Of a stretch of DNA of 64,000 bases, positions 53,955 to 62,494 are shown piece by piece (position 1 is the first letter of the stretch; each line of letters starts with the position of its first letter). A program made the translations under genes and the position numbers. The notes beneath the pieces were generated by a model. It searched no databases, was not told the DNA's origin, and worked only from the letters and a program-made list of their open reading frames with translations. Source of the DNA: Saccharicrinis sp963675435 (GTDB lineage: Bacteria > Bacteroidota > Bacteroidia > Bacteroidales > Marinilabiliaceae); assembly GCA_963675435.1 (NCBI GenBank), contig OY776216.1, positions 5,332,001-5,396,000 on the forward strand, given 5' to 3'.

Positions 53955-54367
53955 GTTATAAACACAAAAGACGCTAAGAATATGCACAAAGATGCACAAA
54001 GAAATGTAGAAAGGAAGGAAGATATTGGAAGAAGTTGGCAGGAAGTCTAAAGGATATAATGAAGAATGATGACAGAAGACTATACTTACATTGTATTTCT
54101 GATAAAGAAAGCCACATGTGCTGGTTCAAGTTTGCAACCTGGACCTTTATTCATAACCTTTTTGCAAGTGCTCTATTTAAATCATATTACATAAATAAAG
54201 AGAGGATTGACAGGATCAATAAGATGAGTTGCTTTAGTAAAAATAAGATTTATAGAATATAAATCACTCCGGTTTATCTTATCTAAAAATACCTAGTTAT
54301 AGTTAGTCATGACGCCCTGATACGTTGTATTTACATACACTGAAGATTGCTCTTTTATTGTATAATA
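53955..54367. other. intergenic region, no supported gene
   Basis: The stretch holds the tandem copy ATGCACAAAGATGCACAAAG (near 53983) and otherwise ordinary AT-rich sequence. A 75-codon frame at 54035-54262 has no recognizable features and I do not annotate it. Confidence 0.4.
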
Positions 54368-55489
54368 CCAATTAAATTACAAGATGATTGACAAAGGCAT
54401 CATTGTATAATTCATTATGAGTGATTGACATTATTGTTTCTGGTTTTAATTCATTCTTGACAAAGTCATGTAACCATTTTTTGACATTTGATAGTTTTTC
54501 AAACACTTTGTTTTTAAATTTTTGTTTTATGTAATGCCATATCTTTTCAGATGGATTAAGTTCGGGACTGTATGGTGGTATGCGTATTAGTTTTATATTT
54601 TCAGGAATATCATATTGCTGTAAAGAGTGGAATCCTGCATTGTCAATAATGATGACCTTGAGTTCTTTAGGTTTATGTTTTGAGAATTCAACCAAATATT
54701 TGTAAAATATTTCGCTTGTGGTTCCTTCTATTTCATAAACAAAAGCATCACCGTCTATAGGGGAAAAACTACCATATAAGTAAGTGTTTTTAAAGGCATG
54801 TTGATAACGAACAATTGGCTTAACTCCCTTTGCTGTTAAACACCTGCCTGTGTGCGTCATTAATCCAAATCTACTTTCATCCTGAAAGTATAAATTCACA
54901 CTATCATACTTATCTTTAATTAGACTAATTCTAATGTCGGTTAAAAGATTAGGTAGTTTTTTAAAGGCCTGTATGGCCTGTTCATCTTTTTTGTAATGTG
55001 ATTTTCGGGGTTCTTTCAATTTGGTTTTGAAGTGACGGATTAAGTAGGTTCTTAATGTATTGTATTTCAATTCAATACCGTAGTTTTCCTTGACCCATAC
55101 GACAGCATCCCAGTAACCCAAAAGTGGATTGTCTGAATCGTATACTTTTTTTGCCAAGCCGTCATGGACATCTTTGGGAACGCTACTTCTTCTGGCTCCT
55201 CCATTTGAGATGCTTAGCATAGCTTCAAGTCCTGACTCTTTGTATACTCTTGTCCACCTATCCAGACTGGCAATTCCTACTCCTAAGTGGTTAGCTAAAT
55301 CTATTCGACGTTTAAACTTTTCTTCCTTGGTGAGTATTAGACTCTGAATACGAGTTTTTAACCTATGGTTATTTTCCTTTTTTCGAAGGTTTTTCAAATA
55401 TTTAATGTCCTCTTTTATATTTATTTATGCTTGTTTTGGCATACTATAAAGATAATAATTATATCAATCAAATGGAAATATATTTGGTA
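54366..55489. mobile_element. IS630-family insertion sequence
   Basis: One transposase gene lies inside inverted ends that start CCAATTAAATT (54368 onward) and finish ...ATATTTGG (55487). Including the flanking TA dinucleotides, the ends share about 21 of 27 positions. TA is present on both sides (54366-54367 and 55488-55489), the target duplication expected of IS630. Length is about 1120 bases. Confidence 0.85.
54372..55397 (-). CDS. IS630-family transposase
   Basis: A 341-aa transposase with an N-terminal helix-turn-helix (LANHLGVGIASLDRWTRVYKESGL) and a DDE domain: LYFQDESRFGL, VIIDNAGFHSL and PYSPELNPSEKIWHYIK hold the three acidic residues. No in-frame ATG lies upstream of the HTH; the reading frame begins at TTG (55395-55397), 10 bases after AGAGGA, with a stop codon nine codons further upstream. 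The coding frame is otherwise intact to the stop, which sits 4 bases inside the element end. Confidence 0.88.
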   Translation of the reverse strand: MKNLRKKENNHRLKTRIQSLILTKEEKFKRRIDLANHLGVGIASLDRWTRVYKESGLEAMLSISNGGARRSSVPKDVHDGLAKKVYDSDNPLLGYWDAVVWVKENYGIELKYNTLRTYLIRHFKTKLKEPRKSHYKKDEQAIQAFKKLPNLLTDIRISLIKDKYDSVNLYFQDESRFGLMTHTGRCLTAKGVKPIVRYQHAFKNTYLYGSFSPIDGDAFVYEIEGTTSEIFYKYLVEFSKHKPKELKVIIIDNAGFHSLQQYDIPENIKLIRIPPYSPELNPSEKIWHYIKQKFKNKVFEKLSNVKKWLHDFVKNELKPETIMSITHNELYNDAFVNHLVI

Positions 55490-55590
55490 TAACAGGCAGA
55501 CGCCTTTGTTTATACGACCTAGCGAGACGCTATGCTGAGCCGATGAAAAAAAATCTTATAACTCAATAGTAATATGGCTATAATAAATCT

Positions 55591-56136
55591 TCATTCCCAT
55601 TTCCAATCTAATTCTTCATGAAAGGGAACAGATAATTTTGCAGCTACACCTTTTATATAACTTGAAAAATCGTGGAGTTTTATAATTCTATTTTTAGGAA
55701 TTATGGCATACTGTCCTGATGAAAACTCTATATAAAAGTAATCATTTGTTTCATAAACTGCTGTTACTTCAGATAAATTTACTTTGCTCTCACCCATATG
55801 ACTCTTTTCCACTAAAGAATCCTCATCAAAACGTAACTCTACCGTTTTACCAAAACGATTAGCCAATGTTTCATCAATATATTTCTCAAAATGTCTTTTA
55901 TATCTTCTTCGCATCAACGATGGATGGTAAAAATACCAGCCAATACCAAATAAAATAAACGTCAGGGCAAAAACATCATTTGCACCAAAAAATAAAATAA
56001 TTCCTAAAATCACATATACTATTGATAACAGTAATCTTGATTTATTGCGACTTTTAATAATACGAGGTGATTTTGAAGCTGCAAACAATTGCATTTGCAA
56101 ATAATCTTCTCTGGTTAAAGTATATTCAATAGCCAT
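55591..56136 (-). CDS. YcxB-like membrane protein
   Basis: A 181-aa protein with a short cytoplasmic N terminus (EYTLTREDYLQMQLFAAS), two close hydrophobic helices (about 34-68) and a C-terminal YcxB-like domain (VELRFDEDSLVEKSHMGESKVNLSEVTAVYETNDYFYIEF, then YAIIPKNRI). The domain is of unknown function and is common in Gram-positives and Bacteroidota. ATG start at 56134-56136. It is a single gene, divergent from dnaK. Confidence 0.85.
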   Translation of the reverse strand: MAIEYTLTREDYLQMQLFAASKSPRIIKSRNKSRLLLSIVYVILGIILFFGANDVFALTFILFGIGWYFYHPSLMRRRYKRHFEKYIDETLANRFGKTVELRFDEDSLVEKSHMGESKVNLSEVTAVYETNDYFYIEFSSGQYAIIPKNRIIKLHDFSSYIKGVAAKLSVPFHEELDWKWE

Positions 56137-56627
56137 AAAAATGTTGTTATATCATTTATTATTATTTGGACACAAGTATAACTAATAACCCCTTATCTGT
56201 ATAATTTATTATTCTACACATACATAATTTACGTCCATGAGTATGGAATATTGTCATCAAAACACCTTTATCTAAAAAAATTTTGTTAGTGCCCGATTTC
56301 ATTATGTTCCATCAATCAATTATTAAGAGATTGAGTTACCAGATACAATTTTACAACACAAGTAGGAAGAAGTTAGCATTGGACAGCCTACAATAAGCAT
56401 TAGACCGAAGACTGAAGACCGAGAACTATACCCTCTCCGTGTTCTTTGTAGTTTTACAAAAAATGCCTTTTTGTCACAAAAACATGACAAGAAAAATAAT
56501 AATTTAATAATCCTCGTGTCAATTTTTCACCAATATGGCATTTTTATGGCATGGCACAGCATTTGAAATAAAGAAGAACGTATTTGAAAAAGAAAATATT
56601 AAGAACTTAAATAAATTTATAATTAAA
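56137..56627. other. dnaK upstream region
   Basis: A 491-base divergent region. It contains three 7-base repeats GACCGAA/GACTGAA/GACCGAG (56403-56423) and, near 56535-56570, the repeated words TGGCAT/TGGCAC. No CIRCE-type operator and no TAnnTTTG box was found, so the dnaK promoter is not resolved. Confidence 0.4.
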
Positions 56628-58538
56628 ATGGGAAAAATAATTGGAATCGACTTAGGTACAACCAACTCCTGTGTTTCAGTAATGGAAGGAAGCGAGCCGG
56701 TTGTAATTCCAAATAGCGAAGGTAAAAGAACTACTCCTTCAATTGTTGCGTTTGTTGAAGGTGGCGAAAGAAAAGTAGGTGACCCTGCAAAACGTCAGGC
56801 TATAACAAATCCTGGTAAAACGATTTATTCTATCAAACGTTTTATTGGTGATAACTTTGATGAAATTCCAAAAGAAATTTCTCGTGTACCTTACGAAGTA
56901 ATTAAAGGAGATAACAACACACCACGTGTAATTATCGACGATAGAAAATATTCTCCACAAGAAATCTCTGCAATGATTCTTCAAAAAATGAAGAAAACTG
57001 CTGAAGATTATCTTGGACAAGAAGTAACTGAAGCTGTAATTACAGTGCCTGCTTACTTTAATGATTCTCAACGTCAGGCTACAAAAGAAGCTGGTGAAAT
57101 TGCTGGTTTAACGGTAAAACGTATCATCAACGAGCCAACAGCTGCATCTTTAGCTTATGGTTTAGATAAGATGGACAGAGATATGAAAATCGCAGTATTT
57201 GACCTTGGTGGTGGTACTTTTGATATTTCTGTACTTGAACTTGGAGATGGTGTATTTGAAGTAAAATCTACAAATGGTGATACTCACCTTGGTGGAGATG
57301 ACTTTGATGATGTAATCATTAACTGGTTAGCTGATGAATTTTTAAAAGACGAAGGTATTGACTTGCGTAAAGATGCAATGGCTCACCAACGTTTAAAAGA
57401 CGCTGCTGAAAAAGCTAAAATTGAGTTGTCAAGTGGAAACTCTACTGAAATCAACTTACCATATATTATGCCTGTTGATGGTATTCCAAAGCACTTGGTT
57501 AAAACTTTAAGCCGTGCTCAGTTTGAGCAATTAGCTGACAAATTAATTCAAGCTACTTTAGAGCCATGTAAAGCTGCATTAGCAGATGCTGGAATGTCTC
57601 CTTCAGATATTGACGAAGTAATTTTAGTAGGTGGATCTACTCGTATTCCTGCTATTCAGGAAATCGTTAAGAAATTCTTCGGAAAAGAGCCTTCTAAAGG
57701 AGTTAACCCTGATGAAGTAGTAGCTGTAGGAGCTGCAATTCAAGGTGGTGTATTAACTGGTGAAGTAAAAGATGTATTATTACTTGACGTAACTCCACTT
57801 TCATTAGGTATTGAAACAATGGGTGGTGTAATGACTAAGTTGATTGAAGCTAACACTACAATCCCAACTAAAAAGTCAGAAACATTTACAACAGCTGCCG
57901 ACAATCAACCTTCAGTAGAAATTCATATTCTACAAGGTGAGCGTCCAATGGCGAACCAAAATAAAACAATTGGTCGTTTCCACTTAGATGGAATTCCACC
58001 AGCACAACGTGGTGTACCTCAAATTGAAGTATCTTTTGATATTGATGCAAACGGTATTTTACACGTAACAGCTAAGGATAAGTCTACTGGAAAAGAACAA
58101 AGTATCCGTATCGAGGCATCTTCTGGATTAAGCGATGACGAAATCAAGCGTATGAAAGACGAAGCTGCTGCTAATGCTGAAGCTGACAAGACAGCTAAAG
58201 AGAAAATCGATAAAATGAACGGCGCTGACAGCTTAATTTTCCAAACTGAAAAGCAATTGAAAGAGTTTGGCGACAAATTACCAGCTGACAAAAAGGCACC
58301 TATCGAAGCTGCTCTTGAAAAATTAAAAGCTGCTCATAAAGCTGAAGACATTGCAGGTATTGATGCTGCAACAACTGAGTTAAATACTGTATTCCAGGCT
58401 GCATCTCAAGAAATGTATAATGCAAGCCAAGCTCAAGGTGGAGCACAACCAGGACCTGATGCTGGTCAACCTCAAGGCGAACAAGCTAAAGGTGGTGATG
58501 ACGAAGTTACAGATGTTGATTTTGAAGAAGTAAAATAA
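56628..58538 (+). CDS. dnaK: molecular chaperone DnaK (Hsp70)
   Basis: A 636-aa Hsp70. The start is the ATG at 56628 (MGKIIGIDLGTTNSCVSV); the frame is open to an earlier ATG at 56535, but those 31 residues are not conserved in DnaK. Nucleotide-binding signatures are IGIDLGTTNSC, VFDLGGGTFDISVLE and ILVGGSTRIPAIQ. The linker DVLLLDVTPLSLGIETMGG precedes the substrate domain, with a helical lid and the C-terminal EEVK-type end (VDFEEVK). It is an ATP-driven chaperone. No grpE or dnaJ neighbour is present. Confidence 0.96.
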   Translation: MGKIIGIDLGTTNSCVSVMEGSEPVVIPNSEGKRTTPSIVAFVEGGERKVGDPAKRQAITNPGKTIYSIKRFIGDNFDEIPKEISRVPYEVIKGDNNTPRVIIDDRKYSPQEISAMILQKMKKTAEDYLGQEVTEAVITVPAYFNDSQRQATKEAGEIAGLTVKRIINEPTAASLAYGLDKMDRDMKIAVFDLGGGTFDISVLELGDGVFEVKSTNGDTHLGGDDFDDVIINWLADEFLKDEGIDLRKDAMAHQRLKDAAEKAKIELSSGNSTEINLPYIMPVDGIPKHLVKTLSRAQFEQLADKLIQATLEPCKAALADAGMSPSDIDEVILVGGSTRIPAIQEIVKKFFGKEPSKGVNPDEVVAVGAAIQGGVLTGEVKDVLLLDVTPLSLGIETMGGVMTKLIEANTTIPTKKSETFTTAADNQPSVEIHILQGERPMANQNKTIGRFHLDGIPPAQRGVPQIEVSFDIDANGILHVTAKDKSTGKEQSIRIEASSGLSDDEIKRMKDEAAANAEADKTAKEKIDKMNGADSLIFQTEKQLKEFGDKLPADKKAPIEAALEKLKAAHKAEDIAGIDAATTELNTVFQAASQEMYNASQAQGGAQPGPDAGQPQGEQAKGGDDEVTDVDFEEVK

Positions 58539-58560
58539 TTCAATATTAACCATATATTGC

Positions 58561-58584
58561 AAGGCTATCCCAATTGGGATAGCC
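58561..58584 (+). terminator. terminator of dnaK
   Basis: AAGGCTATCC and GGATAGCCTT form a perfect stem around CAATT, followed by a T-rich run. Confidence 0.9.
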
Positions 58585-58969
58585 TTTTCTTTTTTCATCA
58601 TACGCCATTTTAACCTCCCAAAAAACGGATATCTACTCTTAGAATAAAATAAGCACAAATAACCATCAATAAGAAAAAGAATCTGGTTCAAAGTCACATT
58701 AAACTCACATTAAACTCACTTCAAACTCACTTCAAACTCACATTTAATACAAATTATTGTGTATATATTCTGAACTTAATATGGATTAGATGTATCATTA
58801 TTATCACTTATTATGCACTACAATACCCAACCTTTTACCGAAAGATATATTGTATTCATCAATAACCTATATCATAAGCCCATCACAATTCTACACTCCA
58901 TAACAAAGAAAAAAGTCAGGTATTTATTATATTTATACACCTTGCAAATACACATAAACTTAAAAATAT
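58585..58969. other. intergenic region after dnaK with tandem repeat
   Basis: Apart from the tandem repeat at 58693-58747, this AT-rich stretch shows no gene or clear regulatory site ahead of the esterase gene. Confidence 0.4.
58693..58747. repeat. five-copy 11-bp tandem repeat
   Basis: Copies of CTCACATTAAA and CTCACTTCAAA follow each other (two of the first type, two of the second, then a variant CTCACATTTAA). The change of type between adjacent pairs suggests stepwise duplication. Confidence 0.8.
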
Positions 58970-59908
58970 ATGTTTAAAAGATTAAAACACCTGGGCATTC
59001 TGCTAGGCCTATCAGGCTTATTACTAACAACAAACATGAGCGCACAACAACAAGAGTTACAACTTTGGCCCAATGGGGCTCCAGGAGCCATAAAAAATAA
59101 AGATTACAAAGAATCGCCTACAGATGGCAGAGGCCGAGAAAACAGGTATATAAAAGTAACAGACCCTACAATTAAAGTATACCTTCCTGATGCCGACAAA
59201 GCTACAGGTGCTGCAATATTAATATGTCCTGGCGGTGGATATACTTGTTTGGCATATGACCATGAAGGTTTTATTTTGGCAGAATGGCTAAAACAACATG
59301 GCATTGCCGGTATTCTTTTAAAATATCGTTTACCAAGTGATCAAATCATGAAACAAAAAGATGTTGGTCCCTTACAAGATGCACAACAAGCCATGCGAAT
59401 GATTAGAAACAATGCTAAAGAATGGAATATTAATCCCAACAAAATTGGCGTAATTGGTTTTTCTGCCGGTGGGCATTTGGCTTCTACAATATCTACTCAG
59501 TTCGACAGAGAGGTATATAAAACAAAAGACACCACTTCTGCCCGTCCTGACTTCTCTGTTCTTGTTTATCCTGTTATCAGTATGAAAGAAGGTGTAACAC
59601 ATATGGGATCGAGAATTAATTTAATTGGTAAATCACCTTCAGAGGAATTGATTAACCAATACTCTAACGAGCAGCAAATTACTCCTAATACACCTATGAC
59701 TTTTATGATTCACTCTGCCGACGATCATGCAGTACCCATTCAAAATAGCTTAGGATATTTTCAGGCCCTTCAGGAAAATAAGGTTTCGAGCGAGATTCAT
59801 ATTTTTGAAAAAGGAGGACACGGCTATGGCATGAGAGACGTTAAAGGTACACAGAAACAATGGCCACTATTAATGTTAGAATGGTTAAAAATGCATGGAA
59901 TAATTTAG
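58970..59908 (+). CDS. alpha/beta hydrolase (BD-FAE/acetyl-xylan esterase-like)
   Basis: A 312-aa exported esterase. Signal peptide ends SAQQ. The oxyanion-side motif is CPGGGYTCLAYDHEG. Catalytic Ser165 is in GFSAGGHLAS, Asp in SADDHAVP near 254 and His in GGHGYGM near 286. The layout matches the bifunctional carbohydrate esterase/feruloyl-esterase-like and acetylxylan esterase group of Bacteroidota. It removes acyl groups from plant polysaccharides or related esters. It is closed by a hairpin terminator at 59932-59953. The GH43 gene is 50 kb away, so there is no operon link. Confidence 0.85.
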   Translation: MFKRLKHLGILLGLSGLLLTTNMSAQQQELQLWPNGAPGAIKNKDYKESPTDGRGRENRYIKVTDPTIKVYLPDADKATGAAILICPGGGYTCLAYDHEGFILAEWLKQHGIAGILLKYRLPSDQIMKQKDVGPLQDAQQAMRMIRNNAKEWNINPNKIGVIGFSAGGHLASTISTQFDREVYKTKDTTSARPDFSVLVYPVISMKEGVTHMGSRINLIGKSPSEELINQYSNEQQITPNTPMTFMIHSADDHAVPIQNSLGYFQALQENKVSSEIHIFEKGGHGYGMRDVKGTQKQWPLLMLEWLKMHGII

Positions 59909-59931
59909 AATATCCATGATCAAAAATAAAG

Positions 59932-59953
59932 AAGGTTCTGTAGTATATACTGC
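59932..59953 (+). terminator. terminator of the esterase gene
   Basis: AAGGTTCTG and CAGAACCTT form a long stem (with G-U pairs in the loop-proximal part), followed by TTT. Confidence 0.8.
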
Positions 59954-60041
59954 AGAACCTTTTTCACTTTGTATACTCCCATTTCATTCTTCTCCTGTGT
60001 CCTTTTATAAATACTCGTCTTACTTCTGTTCATAAAATAAC

Positions 60042-60055
60042 CCCCAACGTTGGGG
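60042..60055. other. GC-rich palindrome
   Basis: CCCCAACGTTGGGG is a 14-base perfect palindrome immediately before the MITE-like element. It could be an operator or a short hairpin. No function assigned. Confidence 0.5.
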
Positions 60056-60090
60056 TTTGATATTGAAACATCGGTGATATAAAATAGTAA

Positions 60091-60347
60091 TAACCCGAGT
60101 TCGATTAAAATTAAAGAGCTCAGATTTTATTAAAATGCTGATATACAAGGCAAATTCTTTTTGCATAGCGAGCTATGGTAGAAGAATTTAACGAAGTAGA
60201 TTAGTATTTTAATAGAAAGCCACATATAAACAACGATTTTCTGCTTCATATTTGTTTGACATAGCCCGCTATGACTTCACAAATATTCATTGAAACTCAT
60301 TATTTATAAGCGGTCTGAGCCAATAATTTTATATCGAACTCGGGTTA
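60091..60347. mobile_element. MITE-like element with terminal inverted repeats and internal hairpins
   Basis: The 257-base element begins TAACCCGAGTTCGAT (60091-60105) and ends ATCGAACTCGGGTTA (60333-60347), perfect 15-base inverted ends that extend imperfectly inward to about 34 bases (both arms contain a CTCAGA word). The interior has two hairpins built on CATAGCGAGCTATG and CATAGCCCGCTATG. It carries no ORF of note. The left 71 bases, including flanking AGTAA, recur at 4788-4858. No clear target duplication could be fixed. Confidence 0.75.
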
Positions 60348-60352
60348 ATAGC

Positions 60353-60545
60353 ATAGGGCTTAGAGCACGATCTCAAACTAAAAAAAATTCCTCTTGAAAC
60401 TGGGAGCCCCGGCATCAGCAGGTTCTTGACTACATTAAATAACCATACAGGATGGACAGAATTTTCTGTTTCATTCTGTAACATGATTTATAAAATATCC
60501 CCCAATAATCTAAAATAACTTATCCTTCTCTAAATAAATATTAAT
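60353..60545. other. intergenic remainder before DUF3667 gene
   Basis: Sequence between the element and the stop of the minus-strand DUF3667 gene. Part of it (near 60400) is GC-richer, but no gene, hairpin or known RNA was identified. Confidence 0.35.
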
Positions 60546-61451
60546 CTATACAAATACAATAACTGCAGCTAATACCAATCCGGTAATAATAGTGATGCTA
60601 TACATAAAAAATATGGCAAATAATCGTCCAAAAACTGTCAGCCACTTTTTCTTGTATAGTTTATGCGCTCCAATTATTGAATAAACCGGAACTAAAAGAA
60701 ACAACCATCCATTCATAGCACTTGCCATTCCGGGCAAAAAGTAACTCAATAACATCATTACTATAAATATGATGAACAAAAAGGAGTGTTGATTAATGGC
60801 AAAGATCAAATGACCCAAATAATATTTGTAGCTTTTCCTGAAAAACAACCAAAGCAGTGCGCCGTATAATGGCATTAATAAAAATAAAAACCAGGATAAG
60901 TACTTGAAAAACTGAGGTAAATAATACTCCGGATGACTATTGATATCTTTAATATGATCCAATACCTCTTTATCTTCTTTATCCACTTCCTCCATTTCTG
61001 AATTTTTGCCTACTATAGTATCCTCTTGAGCTATATCTATATCTTTTGAATTAAATAATATAAAATTCTTTCTATTATTATTTGCCAATTTTACAATTTC
61101 ACCATCCGACTGTTTATAATTCTTTTCAATAGTATTTAGTGTAACTGTATTTAGTAACAGAAAAAAGATAAAACTTATAAATACATACAAACGAAAGGGA
61201 GGCATATATCTAACCCTATGTCCGACAATAAACTCTCCAGCCATTTTTCCTGGCTGAAATAATACAGCTTTAAGCGTTTTCCATAATCGTGTATCAAAGG
61301 CAAAAATATTCCCCATTAAATCATATAAAAGCAAACCAAAAGGTTTTTCATAATCTTTAACAGATTGCCCACAATTGGGACAAAATTTACCAACAAAGGG
61401 GGTGTCACAGTTTTTGCAGTTTATTGTTGAGTCTGACGCAGTAGTATTCAT
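60546..61451 (-). CDS. DUF3667 zinc-ribbon membrane protein
   Basis: A 301-aa protein. The start is the ATG at 61449-61451 (MNTTASDSTINCKNC). The N-terminal zinc ribbon has two CxxC pairs, CKNC (near residues 12-15) and CPNC (near 26-29). Two hydrophobic helices follow, and further helices lie near the C terminus (LFLLMPLYGALLWLFF and later). The family sequence KTLKAVLFQPGKMAGEFIVGHRVRYMPPFRLYVFISF is conserved. Function unknown. It is divergent from the LysR gene, sharing a 76-base promoter region. Confidence 0.85.
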   Translation of the reverse strand: MNTTASDSTINCKNCDTPFVGKFCPNCGQSVKDYEKPFGLLLYDLMGNIFAFDTRLWKTLKAVLFQPGKMAGEFIVGHRVRYMPPFRLYVFISFIFFLLLNTVTLNTIEKNYKQSDGEIVKLANNNRKNFILFNSKDIDIAQEDTIVGKNSEMEEVDKEDKEVLDHIKDINSHPEYYLPQFFKYLSWFLFLLMPLYGALLWLFFRKSYKYYLGHLIFAINQHSFLFIIFIVMMLLSYFLPGMASAMNGWLFLLVPVYSIIGAHKLYKKKWLTVFGRLFAIFFMYSITIITGLVLAAVIVFV

Positions 61452-61527
61452 TACCTCATATAATTTGTTAATTTTGCTTGAATATATATATATTGTTGCA
61501 TTTTTTAACGATCTGTTCAATAAGATT

Positions 61528-62415
61528 ATGGATTTTAGAGACCGAGTATTTTTAGCTGTCGCAGAAAACTTAAGCTTTTCAAAAGCTGCAGAAGAACTTT
61601 TTATTAGTCAACCGGCCGTTACCAAACACATCAAAGAACTCGAATCCAAACTTAAAAGTACCCTGTTTGACAGAAAAGGAAACAGAATATATTTAACAAA
61701 AGCAGGTAAGGTAAATTACGAATATCTTAAAAAGATTAAGCAACAGTATGCTGAGTTAGAATTTGAATTGGGCAGATTAAACAACACCTTTAAAGGAAGT
61801 TTAAGAATAGGCGCCAGTTCTACCATTTCGCAGTATTTAATTCCAGAAACACTTGCGGCCTTTTATAAAAGATATCCTAAAATTGATTTACATCTTTTAA
61901 GCGGCAACTCACACGAAATTCAGCAAAAACTATTATCCGAGGAAATTGACATAGCGCTTATTGAAGGTTCTTCATCTTTAAAAGAATTGAAATACTCAGA
62001 ATTTTTAGATGACGAAATTGTTGTTGTTACCGGAAGCAACAGTGTATATGCAAAAAAAAGACAAATAGCCATCGCCGATCTTGAGAATATTCCGATGGTA
62101 TTAAGAGAAAGAGGTTCTGGTACATTAGAAGTAATCAGAAAATTATTGGGTGAAAATAATATCAACCTCGAAGATTTAAATATTGTAATTCATTTAGGAA
62201 GTACTGAAGCCATTAAAAACTTCCTGATCAATTTTGAAGGAGTTGCTTTGGTTTCTGAAAAATCTATTTCTAAAGAATTTGAACTAAAGCAAATTGTAAA
62301 GTTAAGTGTTAATAAATTAAAGATTGACAGAAAGTTTAGAATAGCATTAAGACAGGGAACACCAAGTTATACTGCTCAACTTTTTATTAACTACCTAAGT
62401 AATTATAACTTTTAA
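61528..62415 (+). CDS. LysR-family transcriptional regulator
   Basis: A 295-aa regulator. The start is the ATG at 61528 (MDFRDRVFLAVAENLSFSKA); the frame extends upstream over the divergent gene but those residues are not LysR-like. The N-terminal HTH is LSFSKAAEELFISQPAVTKHIKELE. A coiled linker and a LysR substrate domain follow (LRIGASSTISQYLIPETLAAF). It is just upstream of a YeiH family sulfur exporter gene, an arrangement seen for LysR/YeiE-CysL type regulators, so it probably controls that gene. Confidence 0.9.
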   Translation: MDFRDRVFLAVAENLSFSKAAEELFISQPAVTKHIKELESKLKSTLFDRKGNRIYLTKAGKVNYEYLKKIKQQYAELEFELGRLNNTFKGSLRIGASSTISQYLIPETLAAFYKRYPKIDLHLLSGNSHEIQQKLLSEEIDIALIEGSSSLKELKYSEFLDDEIVVVTGSNSVYAKKRQIAIADLENIPMVLRERGSGTLEVIRKLLGENNINLEDLNIVIHLGSTEAIKNFLINFEGVALVSEKSISKEFELKQIVKLSVNKLKIDRKFRIALRQGTPSYTAQLFINYLSNYNF

Positions 62416-62438
62416 TTATATTATATAATTTTTTTGTA

Positions 62439-62470
62439 TTTGTTTTAGTTATTACAACTATCTACATTTG
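62439..62470 (+). promoter_or_regulatory. complete Bacteroidota promoter for the YeiH-family gene
   Basis: TTTG (62439-62442) and TACATTTG (62463-62470) are separated by 20 bases, close to the consensus TTTG-N19-TAnnTTTG. The start codon is 24 bases beyond. The AT-rich stretch just upstream (62405-62440) could hold a LysR operator, but I cannot identify one. Confidence 0.6.
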
Positions 62471-62494
62471 CTCTTGTCATAAAAATATTACAAG

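Noticed and set aside
53983..54003. direct repeat ATGCACAAAG twice as an operator
   Set aside because: Only two tandem copies, of a word type common in degenerate intergenic DNA of this phylum; no inverted symmetry or promoter relation.
54035..54262. 75-codon frame before the IS630 element
   Set aside because: No recognisable features, odd composition (Cys/His/Trp scattered), and no ribosome site. Likely chance.
56558..56575. sigma-54-like TGGCAC-N5-TTGA before dnaK
   Set aside because: The -12 element lacks the GC dinucleotide (GA here), and the sequence lies in a repeat of TGGCA words. Not convincing.
56535..56627. N-terminal extension of DnaK
   Set aside because: The added residues are not DnaK-like, and the ATG at 56628 gives the standard start.
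60091..60120. tRNA T-arm-like sequence in the element end (CCCGAGTTCGATT)
   Set aside because: The opposing stem, anticodon arm and acceptor are absent. The pattern is explained by the terminal inverted repeat.
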